Assembly (NCBI RefSeq): GCF_036324505.1
Contig: NC_086370.1
Coordinates: 6,311,012 to 6,375,011 of the forward strand
DNA: 64,000 bases
Reading direction: 5' to 3'
DNA from: Eleginops maclovinus
Taxonomy: Eukaryota > Chordata > Actinopteri > Perciformes > Eleginopidae
Each line of letters starts with the position of its first letter. Within the stretch, counting starts at the first letter, position 1. Position numbers and translations under genes: made by a program. Of this stretch, positions 37,131 through 52,446 are shown piece after piece. Below the pieces are notes generated by a model that had not been told where the DNA came from, did no database searches, and saw nothing but the letters and a program-made list of their open reading frames with translations.

Positions 37131-39180
37131 TTTCTTTTTAAACTGGGGTAATTTAGGATTAGTCAGATTTAGTCTTCGTATTTTTTATTTTTTTTTTTTT
37201 TACCTTAAATCACAAACAGACACATAAATAAGTACTCATACAGACCATCACACTCCACTGTCTGGGCATTATTCGAATAATTATGAATAATACATGAGTG
37301 TCTCCCCTCCCCCTGACTCCCACCCATGCCTCTTCTTGGCTTTGGCACACCGCCACTCATTCACCACTGTCGGCCAGTCAGTCTGTCTGTCTGTCTATCT
37401 CACTGTGGGACCTCGACACAAGACGCGCCTTCAACAATCAGACCTCATTTTCCCTCGTAAAAAGGAGATCAGTGCAGACCCATGACCACAGCAATCAAAT
37501 TAGCAAAGCCCTTTCTTATGGAAACAGGCCAAGTTTAGGGAGAAGGGGTGAAATTTAGGGGAGCTTTTGATTACCAAAACTAAAATATACTGTTCCTACT
37601 CCTTGGGTTGAGTCCATACGGGTTTTTTAAAGATGGTTAGCATACTACGTTTTTTGGTTTATATGCTGTTAGATGTATGTTTTATAATTAATACTTTGAT
37701 CCCGTACATGATATCAATTATTTTTAAGGAACACAGCTTCCAATGTTCTTGCGTACCTGTCAACGACTTCCTATTTTTTTATTATGATTAAGCCTGTGTA
37801 GTATTAGGAAAAACATTGGCATGGTCCGCATACAAAGTACATTTATATCTATACTAGTGCAATGACTTCCCTGTTATAACAATTGCTTGATAAGGCACAT
37901 TTTAAAGAGTTCTGGACAAAACTTTTAACAAAAGAACAATTTGAGGAAAACATACTAAAAAAAATATATTTTTTAGGGGGGAAATAAAAATTTGAATTGA
38001 TATTCACACTCAAAAACAAAAGACATAATTCTGTGAAGCTGTAGTTAACAGATAAATGGCAAGCAAATATCAACTACAACTAAGTAACAAATGGGTTTCC
38101 ATCATGATTTATCACATGTTGTATTCATTTAAATGCCAATACCACCTAGTGTTAAGCTTTTAATTTCCAGAATTTTCCATTTCCGCTCAGATTTGGTTTT
38201 ATGTTACCCATAAACCCAACCCTGACATTTGAATAGAACATTACTTTTTTGGGAAAGTGCTCAAATATGTTTGTTTTTTTAACAGAAAGACAGTTTCGTA
38301 ATTGTGTGTCGGTATGATCCCCTGCACCATGCTGCAAACAAGCATGAGGGAGGCTAGGTTGGAGGGGAAATCAATAAGTCTTCTGAGCACATTGCCTGAC
38401 ATAACCTTGTCAGATCTGGGGAAGGGTAAGTTAGGATGCTCAGGGAGGGAAAGAGGAGAGTTCATAGTACAACATATAACAAAAACACAATATATACTTT
38501 TAAGTTGGGGAAAAATCTATCGTTCAACGAGTAGTGATGGAGAAAAGTCTTCCCTCTAAAGACAATATTACCCATTAACCTTGTAGGCTCCTGTTGCAAA
38601 TAGGAGGGAAAAAACTGTCTTTCACCATCTGCCACTGTCCAAAATGCTTAAAGCTTTGGCCATTGTAAAGATCTTTTTCGTCCTAGTTGGGCGGTGAAAA
38701 CCGGCTTAATATTCCCTTAGGACTCCATATTGGTGATACAGAATGCGATCAAGGTGCGCATGTGTTGACTTGATCTGGATCAAAAAAAAAAACGTCGAAT
38801 GAACCAGTAAGCACTGAACACTGAGACCTATTAACCATTTATCCTTTAGACGTCATTGTACCTCCCCCGACATTGCCATTGCACGCACACACACAAATAC
38901 GCAAATTTGGCAGCCATCCAACACAGTGTCCGGTAATATTGTCCAGCAATCCGATGTCTTTAGCTCAGGCATGGGCAGCCACATGGGGGATTTTGGACAA
39001 AATCTCCAACGAGGTGAAGGTAGGGTCACTACAATGTGCGTATGTCATGTGGTGTGAAGTATGTGGGGATAGTACAGAAAACAATTATTCATTGTAAACA
39101 AGCATGGCCTTCCTAGGACGGGTTACTGGGAGGCTTTAGTAGTCAATTCAGGTCAGTGGTGTGCCCGGGGGATAGCCAGC
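37131..39180. other. Non-coding region, nothing recognised
   Basis: A T run at 37186-37201, a (GTCT)n patch at 37379-37395, and ordinary AT-rich sequence. No gene. Confidence 0.5.
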
Positions 39181-39400
39181 AGTCTGGTGTCTGTGCCGTT
39201 TTTTTCTTTATAGGAGGACATTATTACGCAGCAAGATTCATCTTCTGCTTTGACAAGACCATGCAAAATACATGGCGCTTGTCTTGGCTTAATGTATTGC
39301 TATGGAAGCAGAGGAGACCAGCCTAATGACCACACGGCCTCATCATTTCAAATATTAATGCAATTCCCTCCTTTGTGCCTCCTGTCTTTTATAGAGCAGA
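39181..39400. promoter_or_regulatory. Complex low-repeat block, possible conserved element (weak)
   Basis: A repeat-free complex stretch with CATTATTACGCAGCAAGATT, GGCTTAATGTATTGCTATGG and TTTCAAATATTAATGCAATT. Compositionally it is like vertebrate conserved non-coding elements; not testable here. Confidence 0.22.
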
Positions 39401-40788
39401 CCACTGCATGTAGGAAGTAGAAAACCAGGCCATGCACTTTATGTATACCGAGCAGATTTGTAGGTAAAAAGTAGCATACGTTTGTGTGATGTTAAAAATT
39501 GGTTTGTGGACTACTGTTTTGAGACCTAAATTTGTCACGATTTTTGTTTTTTGGAAACAGAAGTTACCAAGAGCCAAGTACAACCAAACCCTTGCATTTT
39601 TAGGTACATCACTTTCATAACCTGGAAATTCTTAATAAATGATGAAACTGCTAAATAAAACATACCAATTTCCCCCAACAATTCTTAAAATATGTCTGTA
39701 AGTCTTATTAAGGCTGATAGAAAAAAAGATATATCCTTTATTTTACTTTTCATCCCTTCCCTACTTTTTTCATGTCCTCATCTCCTTTCTCGGTTGACAC
39801 TCTTCCACCTCCTCCATCTCCATTCACCTCCTGCTTCATCTTCCCCATCTACCTTTGACCCTCCTCCAACCAATAATTTGTTCTTTTTCTCCTATTTGAC
39901 CTGTTTTCTGCCTTTCTCTCTCCCTCTCTCATACCCTCCTTGACACTTTCTTTCCCTTTAACACATTCCCTTCTCATTCTTATCTTTTACACATTACTTA
40001 TATTACTTTATTCAGTGGTGCAGAAATGAACGTGTTTGTGGTTAGAAGCCTGAAATAAGGTATTGTATTAAAACAAGCGGAAGAGATTTCTATATGTTGT
40101 TCTATGACATAAAATATGTCAGTAAATACTCCAGTAAATATTCCAATCGTAAATGTCCGAAGCTTCTTTGTGTCATAAAAACGACAGTGGTTCAATAATC
40201 TACTTAACCTCAGCATGATGTTGTGAGTCTGCCTTCAGGTTAGCAGTGGTGCAGCTAAGCCGTGCGACTGTGTAGTTCGTATATACAGTAGCATTGCATT
40301 AGCTTATCATTTCTGTTGATTGCTACTTCAAAAATCACACGGGGTTATTGATATGTGGAGATCATAAACGTGTTTTGGCCACAAAGCTTTTTTCCTGCAA
40401 TAAACTGAAATCCAATGGGTAAATCCCATTGCTTTTTGTCGATTTAGCTCTCATGATGCTAACTTCCTGGTCAGCCGACAAAGATATGGCATCTGTGCAC
40501 CACTCTATTGTCTCATACTTTGACTCCTCTCCTCTTCTTCTACAACTATCGCCTCCATCTTCTTGCTGTCCTCTCCCTCCTCCTTCCACTTTCCTTTCTC
40601 GCCGACCTTCTAACATTTTTTTCCCCTCATCATTTCCTCTCCTTGCCAGGGATTCAATTTCTGCTCCAGGCCTGGCCGACGCCCCCTTCTCTGCCCACAC
40701 GCACACATACACACCTTTTCACATTCGAATAAGAATATGAAATACACATTGTGATATGCAGTCAAATACACACATGCTTATTGCAAAC

Positions 40789-40789
<1 letters not shown>
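39401..40789. other. Non-coding region with CT-rich tracts
   Basis: Pyrimidine-rich segments at 39740-39990 and 40510-40650 give long spurious frames. No gene recognised. Confidence 0.5.

Positions 40790-40837
<48 letters not shown>
40790..40837 (+). repeat. (CA)n microsatellite
   Basis: About 24 CA units. Confidence 0.95.
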
Positions 40838-40838
<1 letters not shown>

Positions 40839-40951
40839 GTCCCCTCGGTGTGGTCAGGCGACTTCGGGTGACCTTTTCACCGATTCCCGTTATTAGAGAA
40901 ACTGACATTCAAACCTCCCCAGCCCCCAGGACACTGAGACCACTTCTGAAC

Positions 40952-40953
<2 letters not shown>

Positions 40954-41046
<93 letters not shown>
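40954..41046 (+). repeat. (CA)n microsatellite
   Basis: About 46 CA units with one TA interruption. Confidence 0.95.
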
Positions 41047-41047
<1 letters not shown>

Positions 41048-41433
41048 ATTCAACATTCAAACAGGAGACTTTTAGTAATCAGTCTGTGATTTTCGTTTTT
41101 TATTGTCAATGTTACGGTATTTAAACCAAAAGAAGTGAAAAAGTATTTGTTGAGATGATCCAAAACATGTACAGTATTTGTCATTTATACTGATTGCAAA
41201 CACAGCGGAACGATCTACTTTATAAAACTAAGCCTACTTCTTCATTCCATTGTGATTCTAGCTGAGAAGCATTCGTATGTAAATAAATAATGCATAAAAT
41301 GGAGCAATATCTCAAAACTTTAAATCACTGATGCTGAAAGTCAACATGGAAAGTGAAAATATTCTTGATTAATGTCACGTTTTGGCTATGGAATAATCAT
41401 CACCACATTGCAGATGTTACAGTATTCATGTGT
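41047..41433. other. Non-coding stretch, nothing recognised
   Basis: AT-rich flank between the CA repeat and MITE copy E. Confidence 0.5.
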
Positions 41434-41757
41434 GTTAATGGGGGGCTTTTGGGGGGTTTCCCTTTCCTGTAGTCTGTTAGATTTAGAGTGTTTGTGCATG
41501 AAAGTGGTCAACAAAGATCAAATCCAAATTTCTCTCCAGAGGGAGTTTCTCTTTCTCAATTGGACTCCTTGGACGCCAGCTAACCAATGAGAGCAGACTG
41601 GGCCCTGGTTTCAGACAGAGGGTGAAAAGAGGTGCTGCAGCACAGGCAGTATGAGAAAAATAAAGAGCTTTGTGAACATTAAAGCATGAAGACATGTCAC
41701 ATTTGAGGCAATACATACAAATATGAAAAATGAGTATAATAGGACCCCTTTATTAAA
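41434..41757 (+). mobile_element. MITE-like element, copy E
   Basis: The left part is TTAATGGGGGGCTTTTGG, then CCTTTCCTGTAGTCTGTTAG, GTGCATGAAAGTGGTCAACA and CTCTCCAGAGGGAGTTTCTC. The middle TGACATCAC/GCTCC/CAATCACAACAG block is deleted. The right part is AACCAATGAGAGCAGACTGG, GGCCCTGGTTTCAGACAGAG, AGAGGTGCTGCAGCACAGGC, AGTATGAGAAAAATAAAGAG and ATAATAGGACCCCTTTATTA. Non-coding. Confidence 0.85.
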
Positions 41758-43830
<2,073 letters not shown>

Positions 43831-43889
43831 TGCATATGAACCCAGAGGAGGAGGGAAAGCAGTGGAAGATATTAAAAAGGAAGATTGAA

Positions 43890-46976
<3,087 letters not shown>

Positions 46977-47127
46977 ACTTCTGGGTCATTTCACTCCTTT
47001 AGGAACCTTCCTAAGCAAAATTGACAATTCAACCGCAACCCAGCTTTTATTATCACTGCCACTTAGAAACTTCTAGGTCATTGACTCAGTTAGGCGCTTT
47101 CCTGAGCAAAAAAGACTAAACAACCAC
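46977..47127 (+). repeat. Degenerate duplication, about 60-bp unit at 92-bp spacing
   Basis: ACTTCTGGGTCATTTCACTC, then TTCCTAAGCAAAATTGACAA and TTCAACCGCA (46977-47037), matches ACTTCTAGGTCATTGACTCA, then TTCCTGAGCAAAAAAGACTA and AACAACCACA (47069-47127), with scattered differences. It is an old local duplication or two copies of a short repeat. Confidence 0.55.
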
Positions 47128-49100
47128 AGATTTGTATTTATCGTTTTCGTGATCGATCTTGATGGTACTGATAACTTGTACTCACACAGTAAGTTGGGGC
47201 AAGAAACACAAGCAGTGCGATGGTGCGTTTAAACAAATGTCCGCCTTTGGAAAAAAAAAACTTGGGGCCTTCAAGCAAAAAGACTTTCAAAATGGTTCAA
47301 ATTTTGAAAATTCATCTGGCTAGACACTTTGATAGACATGGAAATTAAGATTCCTGCTATGCAGTTACAACTTCAACACAGTATTCTATTGTTTATTTAG
47401 TGATCAATGCGTAAACTGATGATATACCGCATTGACTTTTCAGAGTAGTAAACTCTTCCCTCAACTATAGTATGCTGGGTTTTTGTGTCCATCTAACCTT
47501 TTCAGACAGATAGCTGCATTTGAATGCTTTTATTCACAAGAGTTCAATAGTCCGTTTCAGATAAATAGATGGATAGCTGACAGACTGCTTGTGCTTCTTC
47601 ATCTCAGCTATAACTGCGGTGAGTGTTATCGTTACCAACATAAAAAGTATCACTGAAGGAATATTGCTTGAGTTTCAAGGAGTTGTTTTGTTGTCTTGCA
47701 TATTTCACCAATTGACCTGTAACCCATCTTATTACTGTATGCAAACAAAGCGCTTATTCAAGTTAACCAAATGGCCTCGCCACCATGAATTAATAGCAGG
47801 TCCGATATAAATATTATATTCACCTCCAATTATCACAGTGAGCTTCTTTCTGCGGTTCTTAAGTCAGTGTCTTAAATTTTAACTCCTACACAGGGGCATT
47901 AAGTGTGTTGTGGTTGGTGGTCAATGTAAATGCATTATTCCTTTACTGGCTTTGACTGCAATTTTTTGTACATGCTGGACTGGCCTTGTGGCCATTATAC
48001 TGTACGTGCTAAGTAATGTTCAATGATTGTCCATTACATTAAGAGCCTTTTACTTTGCAGCCAGTTCCTATGGACCGCAGTGTTTAGCATGTATTAAAGC
48101 ACTCAGTATGTATATAAGAAGCTACTCCTGTGTATGGCATATGGAGAAGATGCACTTCTGTGGCAAAGCACAGTATGTACACAGATACCAAAGTAGGAAG
48201 AAAGACAGACAAAACACACACTCACACACACATACATTCCTGTCCTTTATCAAGATTCCTTTGGAATCGTGTTGCGCCAAGGCCATACGGTTACAAAAGC
48301 AGTCTGAAAACATGCTTTCTTTGGAGAATCTTTTAGTGTTAAGACCCTGCAGGCCAAAGACAAATCCATGGGAGTTTATGGGGGACTGCAGGTCATGGTT
48401 GTTTAAATGTTATAACGGTGACAAATGCATTATGCTATTCACATAAACCAGGACAGGAGAGCCCCAGTAAAGAAGAAAAGGCCTGAATGCTTCACGGGTT
48501 TATAACACAATGAATTTATCACAGAGAGCGAGGGAAAGGGAAGAGGCAGAGCGGGAGAGGAAGTGAAAAAAAATATGGTGCTGATTTGTTTTATTTGCCC
48601 AGGCTGGGTGCTGCTGGTGGCTAGTTGCATTGTTTAACAGGGAGTAAAAAGGAAACGGCGGCCCACTTGTGGGTCCTGAGGTGGTGAAATAAAGTCTTAC
48701 AGTCCTCCCATGCCCAACACGCCCAAACCTCTCACCACATTGAATTGTCTCCAAGTCAGCAGCCCATCAAGGGAGCTTGCAGGTTGAAAAGTGTTTGATT
48801 ACGAGTTAGGCGTTTTTTGTGAGCAGCCTTTATTCTAGATAGGATGTTCTTTGCTCTTTTTCAGCAACGGGGTGTTTTGCATTCGAACACATCCACAGAC
48901 AACCAAAGTCTTTCTGAAGCAGTTCGATTCACTGCCTTGGTCAAAGACACCTCAGGAGGAGCAGAAAAAAGTGTTACTTCACCATCGGAGTCTAAAAATC
49001 TTCAATGCTTCCTGCGCTTGGAGGGAGAATTCCCAAAATATGTTATAAGAGAAAAAGTTGAGTTTTTTGCTGTTATGTGAAACAGCATGATATATTGTGT
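47128..49100. other. Non-coding region, possible conserved element at 48480-48760
   Basis: The block 48480-48760 (TTTATCACAGAGAGCG, GCTGATTTGTTTTATTTGCC, GTTGCATTGTTTAACAGGG) is complex and repeat-free. The remainder is ordinary AT-rich DNA. A 139-codon frame at 48027-48446 has no domain. Confidence 0.3.
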
Positions 49101-50000
49101 CCATGACACAGACTGTATAAATAATGGTCGTAGTATCCGTGATGTCACTAATAGGTTTGTGAAGAGCCGTAATAAAGCCCAAAGTGGGCGACTCCCACCG
49201 TCGACATCTTCTCAGTCTACCTCCCGCCCACTCCCGGCTATTCCAAATATGGATATAGGGTTGGAGCTGAAGCGGGCGCTGCTACTGAAACACGCCCATC
49301 TAGCTCGAAGCTAACAAGCTAGCAACGGCTTTCCAAGCTAGGCTACATGCTACCGTATGCTACTCGCGGCGCTATCCCGCTAAAAGTCAACAGCACACCC
49401 TGCGGTCGTCTTACTCAAGGTAAGTTAACCTGAAACTATACAACACAACTTCACATAAAGATCTATCTGTTATTGAGATTATACTGCACTAGTTTAAAAA
49501 TGCTTGTTTCAAATATAGACGTAATTTGCAACACTATATTTTGACCAGAAATGTGGCCAGTGTTACCGTGAATCAGCATTTAATTTGAAACAGAATTTTA
49601 ATTTTTTCGCATGATTCAGTTCACGAGTCGTTTCTATGGAACACAACTAGCGGCTAGCGCCCACTGACGGCGCTAACCTGTCAATCAAAGCGACCACGCC
49701 CTTAATATGCATAACCTTAAGCCTTAATAGAATTAAAACGGGAGAGTTATAGAGAAATTCACCCTCCTCACAGTTGTCATGAATAGGGAAATTAGCTATA
49801 GAGACCAAAAGCAATTTTTGTACCACGCTGTAAACATGTTTATTTCTGTTGTAAAAATTGGCATTTTAACATGGGGGGGTCTATGTAAATGCTCTGTCTT
49901 GGAGCCAGGCCACGCGGCCATTCGATGAACTGCAGCTTTTGGCACTTCCGTATGTGTTTCACTGCTCAACCCCGGAGGTTGCCCCTTGGTCCATGTTCAC
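49101..50000 (+). repeat. Teleost interspersed repeat, about 0.9 kb
   Basis: The left part is ACAGACTGTATAAATAATGG, CGTAGTATCCGTGATGTCAC and AGGTTTGTGAAGAGCCGTAA. The right part is TTTGTACCACGCTGTAAACA, TGTTTATTTCTGTTGTAAAA, TTTTAACATGGGGGGGTCTA, TGGAGCCAGGCCACGCGGCC, TGAACTGCAGCTTTTGGCAC and CCCCGGAGGTTGCCCCTTGG. I recognise this order as an abundant non-coding fish repeat. The middle (49300-49760) is less typical, with AGCTAACAAGCTAGCAACGG. No long coding frame; the transposon class is not known to me. Confidence 0.75.
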
Positions 50001-50610
50001 TCATGCACTTTTTGCCAATTGGTCACCACAATCCAACATGCAGCAGCCATAGCTTGCACTTTCTGTTAATATGTCCAACAAAAATCATAGTTTTGCAGCC
50101 ACTGTCGACGCATCTATTGCAATTTACGAATGTTATCTCTATTTGATTTTATTTCCGTTTATTACTGAAGTTATTGTTGATGCCAAAACAATGATTTTTG
50201 TGATATTGTTTTGTCTGTGATTGTTCTTAATTATGAGATCCTCTGCAAGGGTACCTGGCATTCAGCAGGCTTTAGGGTGCCACTTTATTTTTGCCTTGGA
50301 AAGACAAGTTGAATGCAAAGGTAGATCGTTCTAAAATGTCTTGTTTATTAGATTTAATTTAATCTCAATCCAAATGCATCCAAATAAATGAATCTTAAAA
50401 ATATTTGGTGTGTTGATCCTTTCTGAGAAGACTTGATATGCTTGAGAGAGTTGAACAGTAGGGCGCGGTGGTTGGACGACACGGTGCCGATTGATCTTGA
50501 CAGCTCCTGAGCAAACAGAGTGTCGTATTGATGTTTACCAACAGTACATTCTGCAAGAGGAGTGTATAGATGTTCATATACTGTGTGTACTTTAGTGTGT
50601 AGTGTGTGTG
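50001..50610. other. Non-coding stretch, nothing recognised
   Basis: AT-rich sequence before the next GT microsatellite. Confidence 0.5.
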
Positions 50611-50746
<136 letters not shown>

Positions 50747-50900
50747 AAGGTTGAAAGGCACATAGGGAACAGTGGTTATCAGCAAAAGATACCATACTGT
50801 ACTTTGAGGAGTGACATGCATAGTGCACATATGTGCTTCGAGATAGCGTGCAGACTAAATGAAAATGGTGTGAGGCACTTACTTACACGTGTACTTTACA

Positions 50901-50929
50901 CATACACACACACACACACACAAACACAC

Positions 50930-50970
<41 letters not shown>

Positions 50971-50981
50971 AACACACACAC
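50901..50981 (+). repeat. Interrupted (CA)n microsatellite
   Basis: (CA)n with the block CAAACACACTAACACACACA occurring twice (50921 and 50961), indicating duplication of a 40-bp imperfect unit. Confidence 0.9.
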
Positions 50982-51275
50982 TTCAGCATGCACTAAAACC
51001 AGTTGGACTGTCTGGACCAACAGGTAGTATGACACTGTCAGGAGTTTTGGACATTTTAAAGCAGTGGTATATCTACTTGTTGAACCCCGCCCCATCCCTC
51101 CAGGGCAAGAAGCCAATGACAGTTCACACAAATGTAAAGAAAGTCATAAAGTACATATAGTACAGTGCCATAGGCTAGCGTGAGGTTGGGGATGGACGGC
51201 TGAGTTCATAGGGTTCAAGCAAGTGTAAGAAACTGCCCTCCTTGGATAAAGCATGTTAAGAATACGCCCTGTATG

Positions 51276-51279
<4 letters not shown>
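50982..51279. other. Non-coding spacer
   Basis: Nothing recognised. Confidence 0.5.

Positions 51280-51325
<46 letters not shown>
51280..51325 (+). repeat. (CA)n microsatellite
   Basis: About 23 CA units. Confidence 0.95.
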
Positions 51326-51326
<1 letters not shown>

Positions 51327-51453
51327 TGGAAGGTAGTGTGATGTCCTCTGAACAGCTGTCTGCGTATGCTGATTTATGAACATTTTCCCATTTGGATTGA
51401 TTAATGTGAAATCACATTTACATCAGAACCCTTAAAGAAAGATGTTCATCATA

Positions 51454-51740
51454 ATTCTGAGAAATACAGAAGAGGACTCGGGCCACATTGGAGTTCCTTT
51501 TAAGATTTGACCAAAAGTGTTTTTTGTTGTTGTTTGTTTAATTAAAGTAAGAATTATGTCTTATTTTTTCAGAATCCGGATATTTTCAGAAACATTTTCC
51601 AAAGTATTGTTTTCTCAGAATTCTGACAAGTTTTGTTTTAATCTCTAAATTCTGACTTCTTTCTCTAAATTCTAACTGTTCTCAAAATGTTGAATTTCCA
51701 GAAAAAAAGCAGAACTCTTTTTTTCTCAGAATTCTGAGTT
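51454..51740 (+). repeat. Degenerate TTCTCAGAATTCTGA array
   Basis: TTCTGA/TCAGAA words recur about every 20-25 bp: TTCTCAGAATTCTGACAAG, AATCTCTAAATTCTGACTTC, TTTCTCTAAATTCTAACTG, TTTTCTCAGAATTCTGAG. Perfect palindromes lie at 51615-51626 (TCAGAATTCTGA) and 51725-51738 (CTCAGAATTCTGAG). Similar arrays are familiar low-complexity repeats in fish. Confidence 0.75.
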
Positions 51741-51891
51741 TTTTCCCAAAAAAATCCCTTTTGGTTATATCTCAAAAGGTAAAAGAGACCAATGTGTTTG
51801 GGAAGGTGGTAATCACACACATACTTATGCACACACACACATAGAACACACAGTGGAGATAAGCGACAAGTGCCATTATACTTTCATTTTT

Positions 51892-51897
51892 TTTATT
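51892..51897 (-). terminator. Candidate poly(A) signal AATAAA
   Basis: AATAAA on the minus strand. About 35-65 bases further on, the transcript strand reads CACTGTGTGTTCTATGTGTG, a GU-rich stretch of the kind used as a downstream element for cleavage. Expected cleavage is near 51870-51885. Confidence 0.35.
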
Positions 51898-52440
51898 AAT
51901 TGTTTTTCGATAAAGGGACAAAATGGGCGTGTGAACAGGATAATGCAGACATCTGCCAGAAAACACAGACAATGGTTTTCCCAATAGAACTGAACAGAGA
52001 CCCTAAAAATGTACAACAGAAATGTAAGAGCTAGGTTTGTCCAATGACCATGGGCCACCATTACAAAAGAAAACAAATTATATTATAATCAAATATAAAA
52101 TTAAAATAAACCAAAAATAATCATCCATTCCATGTCTCTGTTTTGAACAGAGCATAAAAGAAATAATAATAATAAATAGTAACTCCCATAGTAAAAGATA
52201 AAGTTCAAGTTCAAGTTACAACAAACAGCTCTCAGAATAGGAATAGAAAAGGCTGATAACAAAATATTCCGCATTGCCATTTACAAAAAAGTCTGAACTC
52301 AAGCAGGCTTCTCCACGCCCCCCAGGTCATTTTTCAAATATGCTTTGCATATGAAATTATACCCAATCTATATATAAAGCACCATTTAGTATTTGGCAAT
52401 GAAAAAAAACTGCAAAACATTTAATTTCTTTTTAAATGTA

Positions 52441-52446
52441 TTTATT
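52441..52446 (-). terminator. Alternative poly(A) signal AATAAA
   Basis: AATAAA on the minus strand inside the putative 3' UTR, with AT-rich and no GU-rich sequence after it. It would give a shorter 3' UTR of about 2.95 kb. Confidence 0.25.

Noticed and set aside
50901..50981. CRISPR-like direct repeats
   Set aside because: The repeated CAAACACACTAACACACACA is part of an imperfect CA microsatellite in eukaryotic DNA, with no unique spacers.
51454..51740. Heat-shock element cluster
   Set aside because: GAA/TTC blocks do not alternate with the regular 5-bp spacing needed; a decayed tandem repeat explains the pattern better.
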